Origin: a virus
DNA length: 25,928 bases
Virus record (IMG/VR): IMGVR_UViG_3300020417_002019
Coordinates: 1 to 25,928 of that record
Strand: one strand, 5' to 3'
The position numbers were made by a program, and so were the translations under genes. The notes under the pieces were generated by a model. The model was given only the letters and a program-made list of their open reading frames with translations. It ran no database searches and was not told the origin of the DNA. How positions within the stretch are numbered: the stretch's first letter is position 1; each line of letters opens with the position of its first letter. Below, piece by piece: positions 9,684 through 19,300 of this stretch.

Positions 9684-9690
9684 TATTTAG
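9684..9690 (-). promoter_or_regulatory. T4-type late promoter CTAAATA before gp8
   Basis: The minus strand reads CTAAATAAAAG in the 45-base gap between the 1723-residue gene and gp8, ending 22 bases before the gp8 ATG. It matches the T4-like late promoter core. A 20-base stretch covering the motif and its downstream side (9670-9689) is identical to the promoter region of the 471-residue gene (16335-16354), which supports a shared regulatory function. Confidence 0.75.
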
Positions 9691-9706
9691 TGGACAAATG
9701 TTGTAG

Positions 9707-12700
9707 TTACTTCAGACCCCTTGTTCTGAAGACATCAGGTGAGGTTGAAATTCCAACCAGACCGTTGCTTGTATCAACAACGAAATGCTTTGGATCAAAT
9801 GTTGCTCTATTCTGGAAATCAAATATTCTACCCCAAGAATATTTACCATGAATTCCATTTGTGTTATTATTTACATTAACTTGAATAGCAGCATTATTCT
9901 GGAAGGCAAACATACACCTTACGGTAACGATTCCTGCATGAGGGGCACTGACTCTTTCGGCTCTATACACACCATCTAAAGTGGTAAATGCAGTACCGAC
10001 AACGGATTCAGCATAATTATTCAATCCACCAGTGCTAGTTGTGATTCCCGTTAATCCGAGACCAGCACCAATTTCAGTATTACTATCTGTAATTACAAAG
10101 TAATCACCTACTTGAAGTTGAGAATTTGTAATTCCAAATACATTAAGTGAAGAATAACCAATACCTAGTGTTGCATTGTCATATTCTTCGGACTTAAGTT
10201 TGAAGTCAATGAATGAATTTCCAACACCAACTTCAACAATATTACCAAAGTCACCCTCTGCTTTAATTGAGAAAATTTCTTCTTGGAGTACAGAACCAGA
10301 TTCAATAATAACTGGGGGTGGTGCCAAATAACCAAAACCAGGGTTGACAATATCAACACTAGCAATAGTGCCATTAACTAGATTTGCTGTTGCAGTTGCC
10401 CTGTTATAAACAGGGTCTGCATACATGATTGTTCCACCTGCACCAACAAGAATATATCTACCATCTTCATTAATTATATCCATTCCTGCAGGTCTTGAGA
10501 ATGCAGGGGGTGGTGCAGGAATAAAGGCAACATCACTAACTGCCTGTAATTGATTTGTATATCGTTTTGTCCAATAAACAAGATCCAGAGAGAATAGAAG
10601 TTCACCCGCATGATTTATTGCGACATATACATCATACTCAAACTTGATTTTGTGTAGATGGTCTGTGATATTAGGTACAATCCTATTCCAATTCGCAATT
10701 CCACCAGGTGAAGTGAATATAGTTCCATTCTCACCAACTAATACAAACTGAGTTCCTGTCCAGATTACATCTAGGAAGTTTCTAGTTGATGGTAATGGTG
10801 GTATTTGTGCCCAGATAAATCCACCATCTGTAGAGTAGATAATCGTTGCACCATCACCAACAGCAACATACACTCCACCATTATTTGCAACTGAATTAAA
10901 GTTAGCAAAAGTTCCAGGACTCCTTTCAAAGAATGATGTTGTTCCTATACCAACACCACTAAACACACCATTATTTGAACCAACAACAACACTGCTATTA
11001 TGGAATTCGGAGTGAGAAACTGACGTGAAATTGCCATTATATGTACTAAAGGTAATTACTGGGTCTGGAAGACCAAGAACAATATCCTCTTTCAGAAGTT
11101 TAATTTCTGTCCATGGATTGTTGAATTGAGTTCCAACTCCAGTATTGAGAACCAATTTATTACTATCACCTGCAATAAGATATGTTGAAGTATTTGCAAC
11201 TGCAACAGAATTAAAGTTAATCGTATTACCAAAACCAATATATTCTTCTGCCCATTCAATACCGTTAGTGGAAATTCCTAAGGCACCACTAGATCCAACT
11301 GCTACTATTGGTTTTCCAATGACAATATCATTGTAAGTATTAGTTGTTGATATACCTGAAGTAGTTGAAATTCCAATCCAACCAAAGATTGGGTCTTTCT
11401 GCTTTATTACTGCTGAAGAAATTGCAACAACAGGGTTTGATGTCCTATAGAATCCTGTTCCTCCGTCAATAACTGAAACTCCAGAAACAGTAGATGCTGC
11501 AGAAACAGTTGCTGAAGAGATTGCTGGTCTAATTTCACCAGTATCAACAACTTTTACATTGTTGATATCTTCTGATAATTTATCAACATCTACAAATAAT
11601 GGATATGCATTATCGACGTAAATTTCATTTGCACCAGTACCAAGTGTTTTGATTAACTTTGCTGTCGGTTCAACACGAGACTTCAGGTCTGGTCTAGACT
11701 TGGAATACAAGACACCATTAATAATCTTATCTTGAGTCTGTTTAGTCCATTTTAGAGGACGTTCAAACGTTGTATCTGTATTGATACCAATGCTATCATA
11801 TGTAAAGGTATCAAGTGAGTTTGAAGAAATAATCTTTTTAACAATACGTTCAAACTGTGGTCTATCAGTTGGGTCAAGTGCATTATCACCAATTTGAACA
11901 ATATCACCCTCTTTGATAGTTCTTGGTGGATCAACTTGCTCAACATCTAAGTCAGAACCTCTATAGTAGAGGATTGTACACTTAGAATTTGGTTTTGGTG
12001 CTTCAGTAAATACGATTCTAGAACCATCAAAATCATATGCTTGATTTGGTGCTTGAAGAATATCATTAATATACACAAATATATTCTGTGCTAAATCTAA
12101 ATCACTAGTTGGGTCTACTTTGAGACTTAAAATTTCACTTTCTCCTCCTTGGGAGACAGTAAGAGTAAATTTCTTCTTTGTACCATTAAAGAATCTCTCA
12201 ACGTTATCAAATTGAATAAATTGACCAGGATAGAAACCACTAAACTTATCAGTAATAATATCCTCAACTTCTACTAAGAATTCTGTGAAAGTACCAGAAG
12301 TTGAAGTTACCAAACCATTAGAACCTGTAGATGGTGTTAAAACATCCTGAACTCTATAATATTCACCAGGGTCAGTAATTTCAAATGATATAATATCACC
12401 ACTATTGCCGACTTGAATATCTGCTAGTGCTCCACTACCATTTCCAGTCTGCCCAGAGGCATATACCATGGGAACTGAGAAATAATTTGATGGTATTCCA
12501 ATATTAACTTTTACAGTCTCAACTTCTATAACCAATGCATTTGGTGAAGCACTTACAAATGTGTGGTCATATTGTTGACCAGATGGTGATGGAGAAACAT
12601 TAACTTGAATATTATCATCATCAACTCTGGTTACGGGTAACCACTTATTAGCAGCAGGGTCAGTTATTCTTGGATATGGATGATTGGTTGCATGACTATC

Positions 12701-14878
12701 TTGTGAACAGGTAAATACAATACTCTCAACTGGAATCTTAACGTTATCTCCATCATCTAGACCATGAGCTACAGATGTAATTGTTAGTAACCCTGTAGAG
12801 GAATCATAAGTTGCTGTTGAGATACCCGCATAAAGATGTTCAGGATATCCAGTGCCTGCAGACAATACACTAATTGATGACAGTGTTCCACCAGCACCAA
12901 CAGTACATGTAAATGCAGCACCCACACCAGTGGAAGACTCTACTGTGATTTCTGGTTGGTTCCTGTATCCACTACCAAAACCTCTGAGATGAATATCAGT
13001 AATCTGACCACCAATGATAGAAACAGTAGCACCAGCACCAATTAGTGGTGCATATCCAATACCACTGGTAATTCCAGTTCTTACAATTCTACCAGCAGAG
13101 GGAGTTCCCGTGATAAATTTAATTCTATTTTTGTCAGATGCATTATCAACAACAAAGTCAGTTCCAGAAATTTGAGGAACATTGTTTATGAATACTAATG
13201 GGTTATTACTTACATCAACACCACTTGCAAGAACTGTGTTAGTGTTGGTATAGATACCAACAATATCTTCATCATTAGATTTCAGGAAGAATTCTGTTGA
13301 TGATGCACCAACAAATTGTGTAGATAAATCGTCAAATATTAGATTCTTATCGTTTGGAGTTCCTGGATCAAACCTTCTACTAAATGCTCTTCCACTAAAT
13401 GTAGAACTAACCTTTAGACCTGGTGGTCCTATTTTTCCATATGGTGGAGTAGTAAAGTGAATCTTATCGTCAACAATGTTATAGTCACCTCTATGGATAG
13501 TTACTGCCGTTCCAACGGCATGGTAATCAGATCTACTACCAAGATATCCTCTTGTTACTCCAAACTCATTTGTAGCACCAAGACCAATGGTGTTAATCTT
13601 AAAGAATTCTGAACCTACTTGAATAGTATCAGCAACAGTAATTGAACTAATTCCAGTTAAGAAAATAGTACTACTTGTATATCCAACAGTTTGCGCTAAT
13701 CCTACTACAAGGTCTCTCTTATAGAGAGAATTTTGAACAATATTATCAATTGAAATAATACTAGATGAATTAGAATCTGCATATTCAAGTGATTGTATAC
13801 CCTCACCAACTTCTGTAATATCCAATCTTCCCGATGTGGATAATCCAGAAACAGTGAAATTATTATTATCTAACTTTCTGACATATAAAGTCCTTGGTAA
13901 CTTATCTGCACCAAGAGTTGATGGTGAAAGGAAGATATCATCTGCTGGAGTTACACCACCAACTTCTGTACCTAAAATCTTAAGTATGCTGGTCATAGCA
14001 TAACCAACACCACCATTAATTACATTAATGGAAACAATATCTCCAATACCATCTCTTGCAACTTCAAATACAGCACTCTGACCTATTCCAGATATTGTAG
14101 TTGCTTCTAGGTCCGAATAAACAGCATTTGCCTCTGACCCAATCCTTGTATTTGCAACAGCACTCACAGTGAATGTAAGGTCATTTAGTGGGGTTGCTCC
14201 CCCCATATATGTTCCCGCAATAGATACGGTATCACCCACCGCATACCCATTACCACCCTCCCTTAGGACGATAGACGTGGATATTGCACTACCAGTACCA
14301 GAGTCATAAACAATGAATACATTGTACTTAGAACCAGTTCCTAAACCACTAGTTGCATATGATTCAAATGGATGTGTAAACCCATAGAACACACTCTGTA
14401 GACTACTACCGTCTGGTACAACTGGTGCAGATGTACCAGCATATCCTGCCTGATTAATAGTCTTATTAAAACCGTTTTCTAGGATAGAAGAACCACTACT
14501 ACCCTCAACTGCCATAATTACATGGGAATCCGTACTCGCAACGGATACAGAAACATCAGAACCTACACCAGTTCTAACAAGTATAGAACTTTCAACGAAA
14601 GACGTAGTTGCAATACCAACTCTTGTACCACCTTCAAAAATTAGTGGTGAATATCCAAATCCTTTTTCGAGAACAGCAATTCTTACAATTTTTCCACTTT
14701 TGATGACAGGGAAAAACACACCCTCTTGCAAAGGTGGATTGGTTTCATCAACTTCTATTTTTGGTGGGTCATTCGGATCATAATCAGTTCCACCAGCCCC
14801 TACAACGAAGGACTCTACACCATAGTCAGAGTTAAAGATTGGAGTAAACTGTGCTCCAGTGCCTGGTACTGTTCTCAT
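9707..14878 (-). CDS. 1723-residue modular virion protein with predicted seven-bladed beta-propeller
   Basis: A large beta-rich structural protein. It starts at ATG 14876-14878, 33 bases after the 471-residue gene, with GAG about 9 bases upstream. The N-terminus (MRTVPGTGAQFTPIF...) begins with G-x-G-Y-type modules, which recur about ten times over the protein. Other modules: an IQVGSEFFKINTIG...GVTRGYLGS module (about 405-450); a Cys/His-bearing module FTCSQDSHATNHPYPR (about 718-735) ending HTFVSASPNA (about 775); an IFVYINDILQAPNQAYDF module (about 927-970); a beta-propeller (about 1180-1490) with an Asp-box motif STDGGFIW (about 1348); and a C-terminal domain (about 1530-1723) ending in RGLK. 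It shares a transcription unit with the upstream fibre-like gene and lies between gp6 and gp8, so it is probably a wedge-associated or fibre protein. No catalytic residues are evident. Its specific role is unknown. Confidence 0.85.
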   Translation of the reverse strand: MRTVPGTGAQFTPIFNSDYGVESFVVGAGGTDYDPNDPPKIEVDETNPPLQEGVFFPVIKSGKIVRIAVLEKGFGYSPLIFEGGTRVGIATTSFVESSILVRTGVGSDVSVSVASTDSHVIMAVEGSSGSSILENGFNKTINQAGYAGTSAPVVPDGSSLQSVFYGFTHPFESYATSGLGTGSKYNVFIVYDSGTGSAISTSIVLREGGNGYAVGDTVSIAGTYMGGATPLNDLTFTVSAVANTRIGSEANAVYSDLEATTISGIGQSAVFEVARDGIGDIVSINVINGGVGYAMTSILKILGTEVGGVTPADDIFLSPSTLGADKLPRTLYVRKLDNNNFTVSGLSTSGRLDITEVGEGIQSLEYADSNSSSIISIDNIVQNSLYKRDLVVGLAQTVGYTSSTIFLTGISSITVADTIQVGSEFFKINTIGLGATNEFGVTRGYLGSRSDYHAVGTAVTIHRGDYNIVDDKIHFTTPPYGKIGPPGLKVSSTFSGRAFSRRFDPGTPNDKNLIFDDLSTQFVGASSTEFFLKSNDEDIVGIYTNTNTVLASGVDVSNNPLVFINNVPQISGTDFVVDNASDKNRIKFITGTPSAGRIVRTGITSGIGYAPLIGAGATVSIIGGQITDIHLRGFGSGYRNQPEITVESSTGVGAAFTCTVGAGGTLSSISVLSAGTGYPEHLYAGISTATYDSSTGLLTITSVAHGLDDGDNVKIPVESIVFTCSQDSHATNHPYPRITDPAANKWLPVTRVDDDNIQVNVSPSPSGQQYDHTFVSASPNALVIEVETVKVNIGIPSNYFSVPMVYASGQTGNGSGALADIQVGNSGDIISFEITDPGEYYRVQDVLTPSTGSNGLVTSTSGTFTEFLVEVEDIITDKFSGFYPGQFIQFDNVERFFNGTKKKFTLTVSQGGESEILSLKVDPTSDLDLAQNIFVYINDILQAPNQAYDFDGSRIVFTEAPKPNSKCTILYYRGSDLDVEQVDPPRTIKEGDIVQIGDNALDPTDRPQFERIVKKIISSNSLDTFTYDSIGINTDTTFERPLKWTKQTQDKIINGVLYSKSRPDLKSRVEPTAKLIKTLGTGANEIYVDNAYPLFVDVDKLSEDINNVKVVDTGEIRPAISSATVSAASTVSGVSVIDGGTGFYRTSNPVVAISSAVIKQKDPIFGWIGISTTSGISTTNTYNDIVIGKPIVAVGSSGALGISTNGIEWAEEYIGFGNTINFNSVAVANTSTYLIAGDSNKLVLNTGVGTQFNNPWTEIKLLKEDIVLGLPDPVITFSTYNGNFTSVSHSEFHNSSVVVGSNNGVFSGVGIGTTSFFERSPGTFANFNSVANNGGVYVAVGDGATIIYSTDGGFIWAQIPPLPSTRNFLDVIWTGTQFVLVGENGTIFTSPGGIANWNRIVPNITDHLHKIKFEYDVYVAINHAGELLFSLDLVYWTKRYTNQLQAVSDVAFIPAPPPAFSRPAGMDIINEDGRYILVGAGGTIMYADPVYNRATATANLVNGTIASVDIVNPGFGYLAPPPVIIESGSVLQEEIFSIKAEGDFGNIVEVGVGNSFIDFKLKSEEYDNATLGIGYSSLNVFGITNSQLQVGDYFVITDSNTEIGAGLGLTGITTSTGGLNNYAESVVGTAFTTLDGVYRAERVSAPHAGIVTVRCMFAFQNNAAIQVNVNNNTNGIHGKYSWGRIFDFQNRATFDPKHFVVDTSNGLVGISTSPDVFRTRGLK
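10409..11340 (-). other. predicted seven-bladed beta-propeller domain (BNR/Ycf48-like)
   Basis: Seven consecutive units can be lined up in the 1723-residue protein. Each has a [VI]-x-V-G-x-x-G/N-x-[IL] strand (IVAVGSSGALGIS, YLIAGDSNKLVL, SVVVGSNNGVFSG, YVAVGDGATIIYS, FVLVGENGTIFTS, VYVAINHAGELLFS, YILVGAGGTIMYA) and usually a W ending the blade (EWAEE, PWTEI, IWAQI, NWNRI, YWTKR). Unit 4 has a full Asp-box, STDGGFIW. This resembles Ycf48- and sialidase-type propellers. No sialidase catalytic set is recognisable, so binding to a surface or to another protein is more likely than catalysis. Boundaries are approximate. Confidence 0.7.
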
Positions 14879-14911
14879 ATTATTTTACTCGTTATTGACT
14901 ATTAATCATTA

Positions 14912-16327
14912 TCAAAATTCTAGTCGTACAATTTCTAGAATTGCAGTGACATCGGTTGCAACACCACTGTAGTTATCAAAGGTTGCAAAGATTTTTCCAT
15001 CTCTATTAGAATCTTCCATGTTGAAACCAGTAACTGCTGGTGCAACTACTTGTCTCTTACCAGCAACTCCAAGAGGACTGTATGATTCTGCATTTTCACC
15101 AATAAGTTCATCATAAATCAAATGAATTGCTGTGGAGTGTGCTACACCAGGTGCTCTACCAGTATCATTGTTTCTTGAAGTAATGTCTGCATACAATCTA
15201 ACTCTCACGTTTTCTGTACTAACACCAACTTTCAAGAGTGAATATGTATTAAACCCGTCAAATGTAGTAAATCCAACACCAGTGTGAATTACACCTAATG
15301 CAGTTGCTGCTACAGAGACCTTGGAACGCATTGTTGCAATTCCAGTCAATGCTTGTCCATCAAGGACTGGTAGAGGTCCACCCTGAAGTTGCTCAGCACG
15401 AAGAGCAGTAAGGTTAGCACCATCACCAGTAAATGCACTAGCAGTTATGACACCAACTGCAGCAATATCTCCAGAAATTTCTACCTTACCATCAACATCA
15501 ATTCCATGTTGTTGAATTTGAAGTTTCTCTACACCGTTATAATAAAGGATTGGACCTTCAGCATTGGGAGCATCAAGTAGTTTAGTATTTACTCCCTTAA
15601 TAGTAAGTTTTGAACCAGACTTAAGAATAAGGTCCGTACCATCAAAAAATACAGTAGAGTCAGAAGCACCAGCAGAACCTAAGTTCAGTGGAATATTATC
15701 ATCTAAGTTGATAGAACTTCCATCCGTTGCTTGCATTGAAGCACCATGTAGATGCAAATCAGCAAGAGGGTTGTTGGTATTAATTCCAACGTTTGCAAAC
15801 GTATGAATACCTACACCTGACTGAACCCATTTAGATGGGAAATCATCTGCTTTATTGGTGCTAACAGTAACTTGACCAAAATTCGTGTCAATGCCAATGT
15901 TATCACCAGCAACAATATAAGTGACAATACCTGATATTGCTTGACCTGCTCCTTCAAAACTCGTTGCAGTTACAATACCAACAGTGATGTTTGGAGTGTT
16001 ATTCAATCCACTAGCAAAAGTTGCTTCGGAAGCAATACCAGCATTAGTTGCAAATGTTGCAGTAGCAGCAAGAGTAGCATTAGTTGCTATTCCTGCCGTA
16101 TCAGCATATGTTGCCACACCAGCATTTACGGCATAAGTAGCAATACCCGATGCCGTAGAGTAACCAGCAACAACCGCAAAGTCGATGGAGTTGGTGATTA
16201 CAGAACCATCACCCAATGCGGAGTAAATCTCGTCAAAATTGGAATTAACTTTTATAGCACCACTCAATAATGAGTCACCAGTACCATCATTTGGAGTGGT
16301 TCCAGTGTTTATCCCTAATTTCGCCAT
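14912..16327 (-). CDS. fibre-like virion protein with N-terminal PNDGTGDSL attachment motif and 9-residue Ala repeats (471 aa)
   Basis: The N-terminus (GINTGTTPNDGTGDSLLSGA followed by VNSNFDEIYSALGDG, residues 5-41) is a conserved start I recognise in tail-fibre and fibre-like proteins of T4-like cyanophages, where it probably docks the fibre to the baseplate. Residues 61-105 are five degenerate 9-residue repeats. The middle (about 170-325) has fibre-type segments such as NVGINTNNPLADLHLHG, FFDGTDLILKSGSKLTIKG and ASAFTGDGANLTAL. The C-terminal domain (about 335-471) ends EIVRLEF and contains an Arg/Tyr-rich core (VRVRLYADITSRNN). A late promoter lies 21 bases before the ATG, and the leader lacks an obvious ribosome binding site. 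The gene starts a unit with the 1723-residue gene. It may be a small baseplate fibre; receptor binding is possible but not shown. Confidence 0.82.
   Translation of the reverse strand: MAKLGINTGTTPNDGTGDSLLSGAIKVNSNFDEIYSALGDGSVITNSIDFAVVAGYSTASGIATYAVNAGVATYADTAGIATNATLAATATFATNAGIASEATFASGLNNTPNITVGIVTATSFEGAGQAISGIVTYIVAGDNIGIDTNFGQVTVSTNKADDFPSKWVQSGVGIHTFANVGINTNNPLADLHLHGASMQATDGSSINLDDNIPLNLGSAGASDSTVFFDGTDLILKSGSKLTIKGVNTKLLDAPNAEGPILYYNGVEKLQIQQHGIDVDGKVEISGDIAAVGVITASAFTGDGANLTALRAEQLQGGPLPVLDGQALTGIATMRSKVSVAATALGVIHTGVGFTTFDGFNTYSLLKVGVSTENVRVRLYADITSRNNDTGRAPGVAHSTAIHLIYDELIGENAESYSPLGVAGKRQVVAPAVTGFNMEDSNRDGKIFATFDNYSGVATDVTAILEIVRLEF
16013..16147 (-). repeat. five in-frame 27-bp degenerate repeats (9-residue Ala-rich units)
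   Basis: Residues 61-105 of the 471-residue protein divide exactly into GIATYAVNA, GVATYADTA, GIATNATLA, ATATFATNA and GIASEATFA, with consensus [GA]-[IVT]-A-[TS]-x-A-x-x-A. The DNA copies have diverged, so the period is clearer in protein than in bases. Such Ala/Gly/Thr repeats are typical of elongated fibre shafts. Confidence 0.85.
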
Positions 16328-16348
16328 TGCACACGATACTTTTTCTTT

Positions 16349-16356
16349 TATTTATC
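16349..16356 (-). promoter_or_regulatory. T4-type late promoter GATAAATA before the 471-residue fibre gene
   Basis: The minus strand reads GATAGATAAATAAAAG in the 31-base gap after the 2588-residue gene. GATAAATA differs from the T4 late consensus TATAAATA at one position. It ends 21 bases before the ATG at 16325-16327. The flanking 20 bases (16335-16354) are identical to those at the gp8 promoter, which argues that both are functional late promoters. Confidence 0.75.
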
Positions 16357-16358
16357 TA

Positions 16359-19300
16359 TCAATTCTCATCGAATGTTCTGAGAGTAGAATCATAACTATC
16401 AAATGGTGAATCAAGTGTATTTGTTGGGGTTGGATATGAGAATGAATTTTCAACTGTTGTAACTGCTATTCCAACAGGTGTTCTTAAAACATCATTACTC
16501 TTATACCTTAATGTTTGACCAGATTGGAAATTATGATTAACAAAAGTGAATCTATCATCAGAGATTTTAAAGTTTGTCTCAACAGAAGAATCAAATTCTC
16601 TATAGAATAGAGGGGTTCCTTTATTTGTTAATGCAAATGTAGATAGTCCAACAATTTGACCACCAGTCGTAGTTGTAAACCCAGTAAACTGGTCACTAAT
16701 ATTATCAATCTTTAAAACTTTATTGGTTTTATTTAGAATATATGGTCTAAGGTTTACTCCCTCTGGGAAAAATATTCTTTCGATTGTTCCATTGGGCAGA
16801 AGTTCATCCTCAGTAACCATTGAGAAATTATATCTGCTGTACATGGACCCACCATTGTCCACATTGATGAGGACACTTAAAGAAGAGTCACCAACACCAA
16901 CCTTCATATTCTGACCAGTGCTGGATGTATTGGAAATGACATCCAAATCGGAGAACTCTTTAAATCCTGCTGGATGAACAAGTGACCTTACAGATTCTCT
17001 CCACTGATCGTAAGAAAGTTGAGACTTAAGTGAATAGGAGAACTTTTGATAGTAGTCGTTATCTGCGATTCTCTGTTGGTAATCATTCAAATAACCTGCG
17101 TTATCTTTAAAATCATTAATTTTGTCTCTAGTGGTGTCAAGGGTAGATACAAGATTAAACTGAGAAATATTTTCAATTGTACCAAAGAGTCTCGACCTAG
17201 TTCCTAATAGTGAATCTCCAGGTTGCAACTCTCCCTCACTATCAATCAATCTCAACTGATTGATATCATTATTCCATCCACTCTCCATAACCTTGGCAGT
17301 GAATACTTGTTGGTTTGCAGAATTGTAACCAATTACATTCTCACCAGAGAAATATCCAAGATCATCAACTATATTCATCTTAAATGTTGCGATATCTTTC
17401 TGGTTAATAACATAACCATAGTTGATATCCGTATTGTAATCACCAAGATTTGAACCAAATCCATCCATGTCATAAGTGACTGTAAAGTTGGTAGTGCTAA
17501 TACCAATTACAGGGAAGAATCTATAATTATAATCTTCGGAATTATATCCATTTTTAGTATCTGGGTCAGAAATTCTTGTATTTTCAACAAAAACTTGGTC
17601 ACCAATTGCAAATGGGAATTCACCACTTAGTGGATATATTTGAGAATCAGAGTTTACAAGTTCAAGAGTTACTCTGTTTAAACTTGGGTCATAAACAATA
17701 TCATCAATATCATATCCATTTGAGTTTCTTGTTGCAACAACCTTAAGAGGTCCATCTAGGTTTTTAGTATTTTTATTAATTAAAACCTTAGTAATAGAAC
17801 CACCTTGAATTTTTGCTTCAAGTTCAATATCATTATTACCAATTACCTTTAAAGTTGGAGCAACATGATATCCTCTACCACCAGTAGTAATACCAATAGA
17901 TTCAATCCTTGCAATACCTTTTACTTGACATACTGAAGGAACACTCAATACTGGTCTTAGTGTTGGGTCAGTTGGGTAATCAAATCCATCCTTAACTCTT
18001 TCAATAAGGTCAATTTTACCAATCGTATCCGAAGATGCCTTAAGAACTGCATCAGAACCAGCAACTGTATCGATAGTCTCAATTTTAGGAATTTTGTGGT
18101 ATCCTCTTCCCTCAAAGTTGATTTTAACTTTTGAGATAGGTCCATCCGTAGTTAATGAATCCGTATCATAGAAGATAGTGCTAATACCTGTTTGTGCGGT
18201 ATAATCAAAGAATTCTGGTTTAGACTTTAGATTGAACTTAAATGTAGTAGTACCAATAGAAACAACGTTATATTGCTGATTAAAGATACTTGGTTTCAGA
18301 ATAATTTTATTGTTTCCAACAACCTCAGTGTCTACTGAAGATTGACGTTTTTCAATGACATTTGGTGCTAATGGAATAATATTATAGAAGAGTGTATTGC
18401 CAATAAATTCTTCAGATGAATCAATAATCAATTCTGCACCAGGAAGACCAGATTCAATAGAATTTCTTCTATATCTGTATGTTTCTAAATCAATCGACAG
18501 ACTACTATCTTTAAATATTCTCAAATCCATTCCAACCAAACTAGGATCGGATAAATCAAATTTAATAAGGTTTTGCTGAGTTCCAGTAAGAGGTGGGTTA
18601 ATTTTTGCAATAGATTGTGTTCCAACTCCAAACGAGGTAAATGCAATTCCCACACCAGCAGTTGCATTAACAAAGAAATCAGATAATCTTATGAAATCTG
18701 GTTTTTCTTTGATAACAAAATAAGTTTCATTATCAACTAATCCACCAATGGTTGTACCAGAACCAACATAATAGACAATCTTATCACCAGTCTCAAAAGT
18801 ATTATTTGGGATTGAAATTTCATTAGAAGTAATATTCACACCAGACTGGGAAGAATCAAATTCAATCTTTTCCGAAGTTAGTTTTCTTAGTTCGGGGTCA
18901 TACCTAACATTGAAGGAATCAGTTAATCTTGGTAGTAAATTAAATTGAACTTTTTCTAATGAGTTTAATTTATGTGCATCTTGAGTTACAACATCTAAAC
19001 TAAACTCTTCAACCTTACAATTTACATCAGAGAAAGAGGAAGTAAGAGAATGTGCAGCACCAGTAACCACTACATTATCACTAATGACAAGAGGTGTAGT
19101 TACGTTAGGTGCAGTTGATAATCCAACGAAGTTTATACCAAGATTAACTGCATAGACAGTAGAACCATCTGCGAGTGATTGACCACCTGCAATAAGAGAA
19201 GTTCCACCATATCCAACATGATACTTTAATGCTTGTCCTGTTTGGAACTTATGATTTGGAATGAAAATTCCACCAGCAGGAATTGCTAAATTATTTCCAT

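Noticed and set aside
375-9851. Plus-strand open frames such as 375-674, 803-1081, 966-1337, 3123-3518, 8418-8681 and 9317-9706
   Set aside because: All lie antisense to well-supported minus-strand genes, have low-complexity or hydrophobic translations with no recognisable domain, and have no promoter or ribosome binding site.
10409-11340. The propeller considered as a host-derived photosystem II assembly gene (auxiliary metabolic gene)
   Set aside because: It is an internal domain of a virion protein between structural modules, not a free-standing gene, so a photosynthetic role is not supported.
14916-14942. Perfect 8-bp inverted repeat (AATTCTAG / CTAGAATT, 11-base loop) at the end of the 471-residue gene, considered as a terminator
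   Set aside because: The stem is short and AT-rich, lies within the last codons rather than after the stop, and no U-run follows on the minus strand. It arises from two similar Leu-Glu codon pairs.
16013-16147. 27-bp periodic repeats considered as a CRISPR array or iteron origin
   Set aside because: The copies are diverged in DNA, lack spacers, and the period is explained by a 9-residue protein repeat in an open frame.
8096-16327. Shared ending ...V-x-LEF-stop of gp8 and the 471-residue protein as evidence of common origin
   Set aside because: The match is only about six residues, and T4 gp8 already ends in a similar beta strand (NILFTF). Chance or common strand chemistry is enough.
2551-18145. 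Secondary minus-strand frames inside the giants (826-1008, 2551-2751, 2830-3081, 3484-3741, 8758-8982, 10165-10374, 11752-11946, 17957-18145)
   Set aside because: They overlap long genes in another frame, are Leu/His/Gln-rich shadows, and show no start signal or family motif.
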